Shown here piece after piece: positions 6,101 through 13,509 of a stretch of DNA of 30,366 nucleotides; position 1 is the first letter of the stretch, and every line of letters begins with the position of its first letter. Origin of the DNA: JAHHUH01 sp045123075 (lineage in GTDB: Bacteria > Bacillota > Negativicutes > Acidaminococcales > Acidaminococcaceae); NCBI GenBank assembly GCA_045123075.1, contig JBGVIJ010000065.1, positions 1 through 30,366 of the forward strand. Direction: 5' to 3'. Both the position numbers and the translations under genes were made by a program. Below the pieces are notes generated by a model. It saw only the letters and a program-made list of their open reading frames with translations. It made no database searches and was not told the origin of the DNA.

Positions 6101-8998
6101 ATGAGTAAAAAGATTATGAAAAGAAGTTTGGCACTTGGCGCGTTGATGGCATTTGTGATTACTGGTAGTGCTTGGGCGTCTATCGATCTGGACGGGGTTA
6201 CTATTGGTTCAACGAACACAAGTTACTCAGTTAATAGTAGTGATAGTACACTTACTATTAATGGTGAAATATTTCAAAATATCACATCACCTGGCAATCA
6301 GTTTATCACAATTACTAAAGGGACTGCGAATATTACTGATACTGATTTTTTAAACATTGGTGTTAATGGTAAATCCTCAAAGGCTGTTATAATTTCACAG
6401 TCTGGAGGGGAAGTAAACCTGACTAATGTAGTTATTCAGCCAAACTATAAGGCTTCGAATGGTTTAAATGTGAATACTGGCTCAACAGGTAATATTTATG
6501 GTAAGGAGAATACTTTTAAAGGCTATCAAGGAAGAGGCGTTTATAATTATGGTACTTTGACTTTTAAAAAGGATAGTGTAACGACATTTGATGCGCCGTC
6601 AAAAGGTAGTTTTGACATAAGCAATCGTGGTGGTAAAGTTGTTGTAGAGGAAGGAGCAGTAGTATATTTAAATGGCAAAGGTATTGATATTGATACCGGT
6701 AGCGGCACAGTTGATATACATGGTACAGTAATTGGTAATATTTCTGGTAACAACACCGTTAACTTTAAGGGCGGTGAATTGTACGGAAAAATGTCTGAAG
6801 GCTTCAATAATTCTAGGGTATCTACTGGGTTCTGTACTGTTAATTTTAACGACGGCACATGGAATTTGACTGGTGATAGTGTTGTCACTGGTATTGTTTC
6901 TGATTGTGATGTTACTATTAATGGGGTTGATGGAAATTCTTTAACTGTAAATAATACTATAACAGAAAAAGGTAAGTATGCGATTACTCACAATAGTGGT
7001 ACTTTAACAATCAAGAATTTAACTATTGAAGATGTTATTAAGGAATATAACAAACAGCCAGCAAATGATAATGGCATTGTTCGTGCGTCTGTATTGTATA
7101 GCAATAATAGTGGCAAAATTGTTATAGAAGATAGTATTATACAAGATAATAGTAATACTGGTGATTGTAAAAATTATGCAGTTATTGATGTTACAACCAA
7201 TATGGATGTTAAAAATACAGAGTTTAAAAATAACCAATCTAGTTATATGGGTGGGGCTCTTTATTTGCATGACAAAGAGTTTAACATTAAAAATAGTGAA
7301 TTTGTAAGCAATGCTGCTTCTCAGGGTGCGGCAATACAAAGTAATAGTGCTACCATTAATTTTTTTGGGAACACTTTTGAAAACAATATTGCTACTAAAG
7401 CTGATGATGGAGATTGTGGTGGTGCGATTTGTGCACAAGGTGCAGGAGTAATTACCTTCAAAGGCGTTAATACATTTGAAGGTAATAAAGCAACTGGTGC
7501 AAATGGTTGTGGTGGTGCGATTGCGCAATACTATAAAGGTAGTAAAATAGTTTTTGAGAAAGATAGTTACACTGAATTTATAAATAATACTGCCAATGGT
7601 AATGGTGGTGCTATTTGGAATGGTGATGACACTGCTAATGGTATTGATTCTGTCATTGAAGTTAATGGTGATTTAGTGTTTGAGGGCAATACTGCAGGTA
7701 AAGAAGGTAATGATATCTACAATAAAAGTGCATTGAAATTTTTAGGTGGTAACACTAAAGTTAGTGGAGGTATTGTTAGTGAGGGTGCAAATGCTTATGT
7801 AGAAATTTCTAATGATGCTGTTGTAGAACTTAATGGTGGTACTACTTCGTTGAATAAATTGCAAGGTAATGGTGGTGTAATTCATTTTACAAATGCTGAT
7901 GCTGGATTAGCAGTTGAAGCAAATACCAATAAAACTCTTAAATTTACTGCTACAAGTGCTGTTAACGAAGCTGTCGCTGGCGATGCTAATGCTTTGGTTT
8001 CTGAAGTTGATTGGGCTGCGGATACTACTATGGTTATGGAAGCCGGGGACGTTGTTGGTGAAGTAACTGCGGAGCTGGGCGAAAATGAAAAAACTGGTTG
8101 TTTGATGGTTAAATCTTTTAAAGAAGCCATTAATCCTGCCAACGAAGCTATAAGTGATACTGGCATTTCTATGAAACTCCACTGGCGTGCACACGTTAAC
8201 GATATGAATAAACGCATGGGCGAATTGCGCGATGCGAACGGTGAACATGGCGTATGGACTCGTATGGTTCGTGGCGAAAGTGAATATAAAAACACCAAAG
8301 CTCAATACAACCAATATCAATTAGGTTATGACGAAAAACTTAGCGTTGATAAACGTTGGACTGTTGGTGCGGCTGTTACTTTCTCCGAAGGTGATGCAAG
8401 CTATGGTTATGGTAGTACTGAAGATAAGAGCACTGCTTTTGCGATCTATGGTAGCAAACTGAACAACGATGGCACTTTCGTTGATTTGATTGCTCGCTAT
8501 GCTCATCTTGAAAGTGATGTGGATGACCAAGCTGGTAAAGGTAGCTACAGCGCTAATGGTATGTCCGTAAGTGCAGAATTTGGCAAACGCATTCAACAAG
8601 GTAATGGTTTGTGGATTGAACCGCAAGCTGAATTGACTTATGGTACTATTGATAGTGCTGAATACAAACTTGGCACTAAGACTGTTGAAGTTGGCGATAT
8701 GGATTCCTTAATTGGTCGCATTGGCTTCAGAATTGGCAAAGACATTGAAAAAGGTAATGTTTATGCTCGTGCATCCTATTTGTATGATTTCGAAGGCGAA
8801 ATTGAAAACGCATTCAGAAATGATACTGCAAGAAGAAGCTTCAACGAAGACCTTGGTGGCAGTTGGTGGGAAGTTGGCGTAGGCGCTAACATTAATCTGT
8901 CCAAAGCTACTTACGTTTATGCTGACGTAGAAAAAACTTTTGGTGGCGAAGTTGACACCAATTGGCAATGGAACTTGGGCGTACGCTACAGCTTCTAA
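6101..8998 (+). CDS. Type V autotransporter adhesin-like protein with Pmp-like repeats
   Basis: A 965-residue surface protein. The ATG at 6101 follows AGGAAAGAGAGG and begins a signal peptide (about 1-26, ending 'TGSAWA'). The passenger (about 27-690) is rich in Asn, Gly, Thr and Ile with short repeated strands, as in right-handed beta-helices. GGA[IL] motifs at 384, 440, 471 and 502 alternate with FxxN tetrads (FKNN, FVSN, FENN, FEGN, FINN), the repeat pair that defines chlamydial Pmp proteins. Residues about 700-965 form an autotransporter beta-barrel with alternating aromatic strands and a terminal phenylalanine ('WNLGVRYSF'), the usual outer-membrane assembly signal. It should be secreted by the Sec pathway and inserted with BamA help. 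No protease triad is recognisable, so adhesion is the likelier role. The passenger is clearly more AT-rich than the barrel part. Confidence 0.88.
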   Translation: MSKKIMKRSLALGALMAFVITGSAWASIDLDGVTIGSTNTSYSVNSSDSTLTINGEIFQNITSPGNQFITITKGTANITDTDFLNIGVNGKSSKAVIISQSGGEVNLTNVVIQPNYKASNGLNVNTGSTGNIYGKENTFKGYQGRGVYNYGTLTFKKDSVTTFDAPSKGSFDISNRGGKVVVEEGAVVYLNGKGIDIDTGSGTVDIHGTVIGNISGNNTVNFKGGELYGKMSEGFNNSRVSTGFCTVNFNDGTWNLTGDSVVTGIVSDCDVTINGVDGNSLTVNNTITEKGKYAITHNSGTLTIKNLTIEDVIKEYNKQPANDNGIVRASVLYSNNSGKIVIEDSIIQDNSNTGDCKNYAVIDVTTNMDVKNTEFKNNQSSYMGGALYLHDKEFNIKNSEFVSNAASQGAAIQSNSATINFFGNTFENNIATKADDGDCGGAICAQGAGVITFKGVNTFEGNKATGANGCGGAIAQYYKGSKIVFEKDSYTEFINNTANGNGGAIWNGDDTANGIDSVIEVNGDLVFEGNTAGKEGNDIYNKSALKFLGGNTKVSGGIVSEGANAYVEISNDAVVELNGGTTSLNKLQGNGGVIHFTNADAGLAVEANTNKTLKFTATSAVNEAVAGDANALVSEVDWAADTTMVMEAGDVVGEVTAELGENEKTGCLMVKSFKEAINPANEAISDTGISMKLHWRAHVNDMNKRMGELRDANGEHGVWTRMVRGESEYKNTKAQYNQYQLGYDEKLSVDKRWTVGAAVTFSEGDASYGYGSTEDKSTAFAIYGSKLNNDGTFVDLIARYAHLESDVDDQAGKGSYSANGMSVSAEFGKRIQQGNGLWIEPQAELTYGTIDSAEYKLGTKTVEVGDMDSLIGRIGFRIGKDIEKGNVYARASYLYDFEGEIENAFRNDTARRSFNEDLGGSWWEVGVGANINLSKATYVYADVEKTFGGEVDTNWQWNLGVRYSF

Positions 8999-9028
8999 TT
9001 TCCTAAAGACAATTTAATATAGCCTTGC

Positions 9029-9097
9029 CTTCCTCTTAATTGAGGAAGTCTCTTTCCTAAACTCCCCCTCTCTATTCGCCTTCTGAGGGGGAGTTTT
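9029..9097 (+). terminator. Tandem hairpins, autotransporter terminator
   Basis: The first hairpin pairs CTTCCTC (9029-9035) with GAGGAAG (9042-9048). The second, stronger one pairs AAACTCCCCCTC (9059-9070) with GAGGGGGAGTTT (9085-9096), followed by T-rich sequence. The second is a convincing intrinsic terminator. Confidence 0.85.
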
Positions 9098-9182
9098 AAT
9101 ATTTTAAAGAAAATGTCTCAAAAAATTAAAAACTTATAATTTTTGTTAGTACCCTTCCGAACGATAATTTTTCGAAAATATT

Positions 9183-9212
9183 ACAAGGTTCACAAACAAT
9201 TTGACACCTTGT
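9183..9212. promoter_or_regulatory. Inverted repeat over the purE -35 region
   Basis: ACAAGGT (9183-9189) and ACCTTGT (9206-9212) are exact inverted copies whose centres are 23 bp apart, about two helical turns. The right arm overlaps the last base of the -35 box. A dimeric repressor bound here would block the promoter. The regulator is not identified. Confidence 0.45.
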
Positions 9213-9229
9213 TGTATGATTGGTAAAAT
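9201..9229 (+). promoter_or_regulatory. purE operon promoter
   Basis: Perfect TTGACA (9201-9206), a 17-bp spacer and TAAAAT (9224-9229). The predicted start near 9236 gives a leader of about 105 bases before purE. Confidence 0.8.
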
Positions 9230-9251
9230 TATACTGTATAAGTTTGTACCG

Positions 9252-9334
9252 AAGCCCGAGAGATTTTAGTTACTTTAGAAAGTCAATAAAATTTACTTGG
9301 GTTTTATTTTTCATTAGACAAAATATTCGGGAGG
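9252..9334 (+). promoter_or_regulatory. Structured purE leader, candidate attenuator
   Basis: A nested hairpin can form: AAGCCC (9252-9257) with GGGTTT (9299-9304), ATTTTA (9263-9268) with TAAAAT (9287-9292), and ACTTT (9272-9276) with AAAGT (9279-9283). TTTTATTTTT follows, as in a terminator. CCCGA (9255-9259) can instead pair with TCGGG (9327-9331), which overlaps the GGGAGG ribosome binding site. The two pairings exclude each other. It does not match the purine or ZTP riboswitch cores as I know them. Confidence 0.45.
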
Positions 9335-9340
9335 TTATTT

Positions 9341-9835
9341 ATGAAAGTTGCAATTATCATGGGCAGTAATTCTGATTGGCCCATCTTAGAACCTGCAGAA
9401 AAAACTTTGGTGGGTTTTGGTGTGGAAGTAGAAGTGGTGGTAGCTTCTGCACACCGCACTCCTGATATCGTACACGAATTTGCTGCGACCGCTCGTGAAC
9501 GTGGCGTTGAAGTTATCATCGCTGCTGCTGGTGCTGCTGCACATTTGGGTGGCGTTATCGCTGCTTACACTACTGTACCTGTAATTGGTATTCCTATTAA
9601 TGCAACTCCGCTTAATGGTATGGATGCACTGCTTAGCTTCGTGCAAATGCCTGCTGGCATTCCTGTTGCAACCATGGCAATCAATGGTGCGAAAAATGCA
9701 GCGCTCTTTGCTGTACAAATCTTAGCAACCAAATATCCTGAATTAGTAGATAAATTGGCAGAAGACCGCAGAAAAATGCAAGAAGAAGTAAAAGCTAAAG
9801 GCGAAAAACTTGCTGCAATGCGTCAAGCTCAATAA
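9341..9835 (+). CDS. purE: N5-carboxyaminoimidazole ribonucleotide mutase (PurE class I)
   Basis: Moves the carboxyl group of N5-CAIR to C4 to make CAIR in IMP synthesis. The 164-residue protein has the class I signatures: GSNSDW at 8-13, SAHRTP at 36-41 with the catalytic histidine, and AAGAAAHLGG at 62-71. Class I enzymes normally need PurK to make N5-CAIR; no purK lies in this operon. The ATG is seven bases after GGAGG. It is first in a six-gene operon and sits behind the promoter and structured leader, so it is the likely point of control. Confidence 0.96.
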   Translation: MKVAIIMGSNSDWPILEPAEKTLVGFGVEVEVVVASAHRTPDIVHEFAATARERGVEVIIAAAGAAAHLGGVIAAYTTVPVIGIPINATPLNGMDALLSFVQMPAGIPVATMAINGAKNAALFAVQILATKYPELVDKLAEDRRKMQEEVKAKGEKLAAMRQAQ

Positions 9836-9891
9836 TTACGAAGTAGTTAAGAACTGAATATAAAACTCTCATGAGAAAATAGGAGGAAGAC

Positions 9892-10953
9892 ATGAGCGAA
9901 GAAAAGAAACAACTTACTTATGCTGATGCCGGCGTTGACATTGACGCTGGCAATAAAGCAGTAGAATTGATGAAAGATAGCGTTCGCGCTACCTATCGTC
10001 CCGAAGTTATCGGTGACCTGGGTGGCTTTGGCGGTTTGTTCGCTTTGAACATTGCTAAATATAAAGAACCCATTTTGGTTTCCGGTACTGACGGCGTTGG
10101 TACCAAATTGAAATTGGCTTTTATGGCTGACAAACACAATACCATTGGTCAAGATGCAGTTGCAATGTGCGTTAACGATATTTTGGTACAAGGTGCAGAA
10201 CCTCTGTTCTTCCTTGACTATATTGCTGTAGATAAAGTTGATTCTCAAAAAGTTGCTAACATCGTTAAAGGTGTTGCTGATGCTTGTAAAGAATCCGGCT
10301 GTGCTTTGATTGGCGGCGAAACTGCAGAAATGGCAGGCTTCTATTCCAAAGGTGAATATGATATCGCTGGTTTCTGCGTTGGTGTTGTAGACAAAAGCAA
10401 AATGATTACCGGCGAAAAAGTTAAACCTGGTGACGTTCTTCTCGGCTTGCCTTCTAGCGGTGTACATTCCAATGGTTTCTCCTTGGTTCGCAAAATCTGC
10501 TTCGAAGCTATGGGCTATGATATGAACACTGAAATTCCTGAATTTGGTTGCACCTTGGGTGAAAAACTTTTGACCCCGACTCGCTTGTATCCCAAATCCT
10601 GCTTGCCCTTGATTGAAAAATTCGATATTCACGGTATGGTTCACATCACTGGCGGCGGTTTCTATGAAAACGTTCCCCGTATCCTTCCGGAAAACTGCGA
10701 CGCAGAAGTTAATGCTGAAAGCTGGGAAGTTCCTGTAGTATTCAAAAAATTGCAAGAATGGGGCAATGTTCCTTGGAAAGAAATGTACCGCACCTTTAAT
10801 ATGGGCGTAGGTATGGTTTTGGTTATCGATGCTGCTGAAGCTGATGCTGTTCGTGAACACTTGCGTGCTGCTGGTGAAGAATTCTTCGAACTTGGTAAAG
10901 TTGTTGAAGGTAACAAACAAACCATTATGAAAGGCGGAGTTTTCGGTGAATAA
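9892..10953 (+). CDS. purM: Phosphoribosylformylglycinamidine cyclo-ligase (AIR synthetase)
   Basis: Closes the imidazole ring: FGAM + ATP gives AIR, the substrate branch leading to the PurE step. The 353 residues are the normal length for PurM. Recognisable motifs in order are VSGTDGVGTKLKLA, the 'GGETAEM' ATP/substrate loop, GLPSSGVHSNGFSLVRK, and HITGGGFYENVPRI of the C-terminal domain shared with PurL and SelD. The ATG follows AGGAGGA. It begins 56 bases after purE and overlaps purN by eight bases, so purM and purN translation is coupled. Confidence 0.97.
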   Translation: MSEEKKQLTYADAGVDIDAGNKAVELMKDSVRATYRPEVIGDLGGFGGLFALNIAKYKEPILVSGTDGVGTKLKLAFMADKHNTIGQDAVAMCVNDILVQGAEPLFFLDYIAVDKVDSQKVANIVKGVADACKESGCALIGGETAEMAGFYSKGEYDIAGFCVGVVDKSKMITGEKVKPGDVLLGLPSSGVHSNGFSLVRKICFEAMGYDMNTEIPEFGCTLGEKLLTPTRLYPKSCLPLIEKFDIHGMVHITGGGFYENVPRILPENCDAEVNAESWEVPVVFKKLQEWGNVPWKEMYRTFNMGVGMVLVIDAAEADAVREHLRAAGEEFFELGKVVEGNKQTIMKGGVFGE

Positions 10954-11557
10954 TCGTAAAGCTGGCGTATTAGTAAGCGGTCGTGGCAGTAATCTCCAAG
11001 CTGTTTTGGACAGAATTGCTGATGGCTACCTTCCCTTGGAAATTGGCGTGGTAATCAGTGATAAAGCTGATGCTTACGCTTTGGAACGTGCTGCTAACGT
11101 AGGTATTAAAACTGTTGTAGTAGCTCGCAAAGAATGTGCTTCTAAAGAAGAATTCGAAGAAAAAATCCACGTTGCTCTCGTTGAAGCTGGTTGCGAAGTG
11201 GTAATTTTGGCAGGCTTCATGCGTATTTTGGGCGGTGGCTTCGTAAATAAATGGCATAATAAAATTATTAACATTCATCCGGCGCTGCTTCCTAGCTTCC
11301 CTGGTCTTGATGGTCAAGGTCAAGCTTTGGAATATGGCGTTAAATTTGCAGGTTGCACTGTACACTTTGTAGATGAAGGTACTGATAGTGGTCCTATTAT
11401 TCTTCAAAAGGTTGTACCTGTTTTGGATGATGATACCCACGACACTTTGGCTGCTCGCATTTTGGAACAAGAACATATTGCGTTGCCTGAAGCACTTAAG
11501 TTATGGGCGGAAGGTAAGCTCGTAATTGAGGGTAGAAAAGTTAAAGTAATGAAATAA
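10946..11557 (+). CDS. purN: Phosphoribosylglycinamide formyltransferase (10-formyl-THF dependent)
   Basis: Formylates GAR to FGAR with 10-formyltetrahydrofolate. At 203 residues it is a typical PurN. The phosphate-binding GRGSNLQA loop is at 12-19. The catalytic set matches E. coli N106/H108/D144: N109 and H111 in 'NIHPALLPSFPG' and D147 in 'VDEGTDSGP'. The start is GTG at 10946, inside the end of purM, with AAGGCGGAG upstream. The coupling with purM is common in bacterial purine operons. Confidence 0.96.
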   Translation: MNNRKAGVLVSGRGSNLQAVLDRIADGYLPLEIGVVISDKADAYALERAANVGIKTVVVARKECASKEEFEEKIHVALVEAGCEVVILAGFMRILGGGFVNKWHNKIINIHPALLPSFPGLDGQGQALEYGVKFAGCTVHFVDEGTDSGPIILQKVVPVLDDDTHDTLAARILEQEHIALPEALKLWAEGKLVIEGRKVKVMK

Positions 11558-11582
11558 ATAGTTTTAGAAAGAGGTAGTAACT

Positions 11583-12176
11583 ATGAAAATTAAAAGAGCG
11601 TTACTGAGCGTTTCCGATAAAACCGGCATCGTAGAATTGGCTCGTTTCTTGAACGAAAACGGTGTAGAAATCATTTCCACCGGTGGCACTATGAGTGCTA
11701 TTAAAGAAGCAGGTATCCCTGTAACCTATGTTAGTGATGTAACCGGCTTCCCTGAAATTATGGACGGTCGCGTAAAAACTTTGAACCCGAAAATTCATGG
11801 TGCAATCCTCGCAGTTCGTAGCAATCCGGAACACATGGAAGCTTTGGCTAAACATGAAATTACTCCCATTGATTTGGTTGTAGTAAATCTGTATCCCTTC
11901 CGTGAAACCGTTGCTAAACCGGGCGTAACTGAAGCTGAAGCTATCGAAAACATCGATATCGGCGGTCCTGCTATGGTTCGTGCTTCTGCTAAAAACTTCA
12001 AAGACGTTGTAATCGTTACTTATCCTTCCCGTTATGAAGGTTTGATGGCAATGCTCAAAGAAACTGGCGATGTTGATGCGCGCACCCGTAAAGAATTGGC
12101 ATTGGAAGCTTTCTCTCACACTGCTGAATATGACGCTATGATTAGCGATTATCTGAAGAAAGTACTGGCTGAATAA
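11583..12176 (+). CDS. purH: Stand-alone IMP cyclohydrolase (N-terminal half of PurH)
   Basis: Catalyses the last step, FAICAR to IMP with loss of water. The 197 residues correspond only to the N-terminal, MGS-like cyclohydrolase domain of bifunctional PurH, which is usually a little over 500 residues. Conserved motifs are SVSDKTGIVELA near the start, 'VKTLNPKIHGAIL' and 'GGPAMVRASAKNFKDV'. It ends cleanly at a TAA and purD starts 13 bases later, with no remnant of the AICAR transformylase domain in any frame, so this is not a frameshift. Separate cyclohydrolase and formyltransferase genes are known in some Clostridia. A formyltransferase (or a PurP-type replacement) must exist outside the window. 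GAGGTA precedes the ATG. Confidence 0.93.
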   Translation: MKIKRALLSVSDKTGIVELARFLNENGVEIISTGGTMSAIKEAGIPVTYVSDVTGFPEIMDGRVKTLNPKIHGAILAVRSNPEHMEALAKHEITPIDLVVVNLYPFRETVAKPGVTEAEAIENIDIGGPAMVRASAKNFKDVVIVTYPSRYEGLMAMLKETGDVDARTRKELALEAFSHTAEYDAMISDYLKKVLAE

Positions 12177-12189
12177 GAGAGGTACTAAT

Positions 12190-13467
12190 ATGAAAATTTT
12201 GCTTATCGGTGGTGGCGGGCGTGAACACGCATTGGCGTGGAAACTTGCTCAAAGCCCCAAGGTTGAAACCATTTTGGCTGCACCGGGTAACCCTGGTATT
12301 GCAGAATTGCCCAAATGTGAATGTGTTGCTCTGAACTTGGATGATTTGGAAAAAGTTGCTGACTTTGCTGAAGACAATGGTGTTGAACTGACCGTTGTTG
12401 GTCCTGAAGCAACTCTTGTTGCAGGTATCGCTGACGTTTTCAAACGTCGTGGCTTGCCTGTGTTCGGCCCTTCCAAGGCTGCTGCTCAATTGGAAGGCTC
12501 TAAAGCATTCTCTAAAGAATTGATGGCAAAATACGATATTCCTACCGCATTCTTCAAAGTTTGCGAAGATATCGAAACTGCTAAAGCTTATGTAGAAGAA
12601 AAAGGTGCTCCCATCGTAGTTAAAGCTGATGGCCTGGCTGCAGGTAAAGGCGTAGTAGTTGCAATGACCAAAGAAGAAGCTTTGGAAGCTATCGACGATA
12701 TGATGGCTGATCAAAAATTTGGTAATGCAGGCGCTCGCGTGGTATTGGAAGAATACATGGAAGGCGAAGAAGCATCCCTCTTGGCTTTCACCGACGGCAA
12801 AACCGTTGTTCCCATGATTGCTGCTCAAGACCACAAACGCATCTTTGATAATGACGAAGGTCCTAACACCGGTGGTATGGGTACTTACGCTCCTGCTCCT
12901 GTAATGACTGACGTGCTTCGCCTGAAAGCAACTGAAAGAGTTTTGAAACCTGTAGTTGCTGCAATGGCTGAAGAAGGTACTCCGTACCAAGGTTGCCTTT
13001 ATGCTGGTCTTATGATTAACGGTGATAGCGTTAAAGTTGTAGAATTCAACTGCCGCTTCGGCGATCCTGAAACCCAAGTAATTCTCCCCTTGCTTGATGG
13101 CGACTTGGCAGATATTATGCTTGCTTGTGCAACCGGTACTTTGGATGAAGTTGAAGTTGCTTGGCATGACAAAGCTGCTGTTTGCGTAGTAATGGCTTCC
13201 GGTGGTTATCCCGGTAGCTATGAAAACGGTAAAGAAATCACCGGCTTGGCAGAAGCAAATGCTGACGAAGCTACTGTAGTGTTCCATGCAGGTACCAAAT
13301 TGGTAGACGGCAAGGTTGTTACTGCTGGCGGTCGTGTACTTGGTGTAACTTCTGTTGATAAAAATATTCGTGATGCTCGTGACCGTGCTTATGCTGCTGT
13401 AGAAAAAGTTAAATTTGATCAAGTTTTTTATAGAAAAGATATTGCGTGGAGAGCTCTAAAGAGATAA
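12190..13467 (+). CDS. purD: Phosphoribosylamine-glycine ligase (GAR synthetase)
   Basis: Joins phosphoribosylamine to glycine with ATP to make GAR, the substrate of PurN. The 425-residue ATP-grasp enzyme shows GGGGREHALAWKL at the N-terminus (PurD family), GPEATLVAGIAD, GPSKAAAQLEGSKAF, the ATP-binding 'VVKADGLAAGKGVVVA' loop, 'NDEGPNTGGMGTYAPAP', and the metal site 'EFNCRFGDPETQ'. GAGAGG lies upstream of the ATG. It is fifth in the operon and is followed after 42 bases, without a terminator, by guaB. Confidence 0.97.
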   Translation: MKILLIGGGGREHALAWKLAQSPKVETILAAPGNPGIAELPKCECVALNLDDLEKVADFAEDNGVELTVVGPEATLVAGIADVFKRRGLPVFGPSKAAAQLEGSKAFSKELMAKYDIPTAFFKVCEDIETAKAYVEEKGAPIVVKADGLAAGKGVVVAMTKEEALEAIDDMMADQKFGNAGARVVLEEYMEGEEASLLAFTDGKTVVPMIAAQDHKRIFDNDEGPNTGGMGTYAPAPVMTDVLRLKATERVLKPVVAAMAEEGTPYQGCLYAGLMINGDSVKVVEFNCRFGDPETQVILPLLDGDLADIMLACATGTLDEVEVAWHDKAAVCVVMASGGYPGSYENGKEITGLAEANADEATVVFHAGTKLVDGKVVTAGGRVLGVTSVDKNIRDARDRAYAAVEKVKFDQVFYRKDIAWRALKR

Positions 13468-13509
13468 AATATATAAAATCTAAAATTTTAAGAAAAGGAT
13501 GATGAGACG

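Larger units (their letters stand above)
9098..9340 (+). other. Intergenic control region of the purine operon
   Basis: With the terminator region before it, this is the only gap over 300 bp without a gene (8999-9340). It holds PurBox-like CCGAAC (9157-9162) and a TTCG half-site (9171-9174), an inverted repeat over the -35, a consensus promoter and a structured leader, entered separately where supported. I see no small open frame with a ribosome binding site in it. Confidence 0.6.

Noticed and set aside
9236..9340. Known purine or ZTP riboswitch in the purE leader
   Set aside because: The conserved core sequences of these classes, as I know them, are not present; only a generic switching structure is supported.
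12142..13422. 426-codon open frame on the minus strand opposite purD
   Set aside because: Shadow of purD codon bias; no motif, no ribosome binding site. The same applies to long reverse frames opposite guaB (13558-14976), the sugar-binding gene (20205-21599) and purM (9847-10920).
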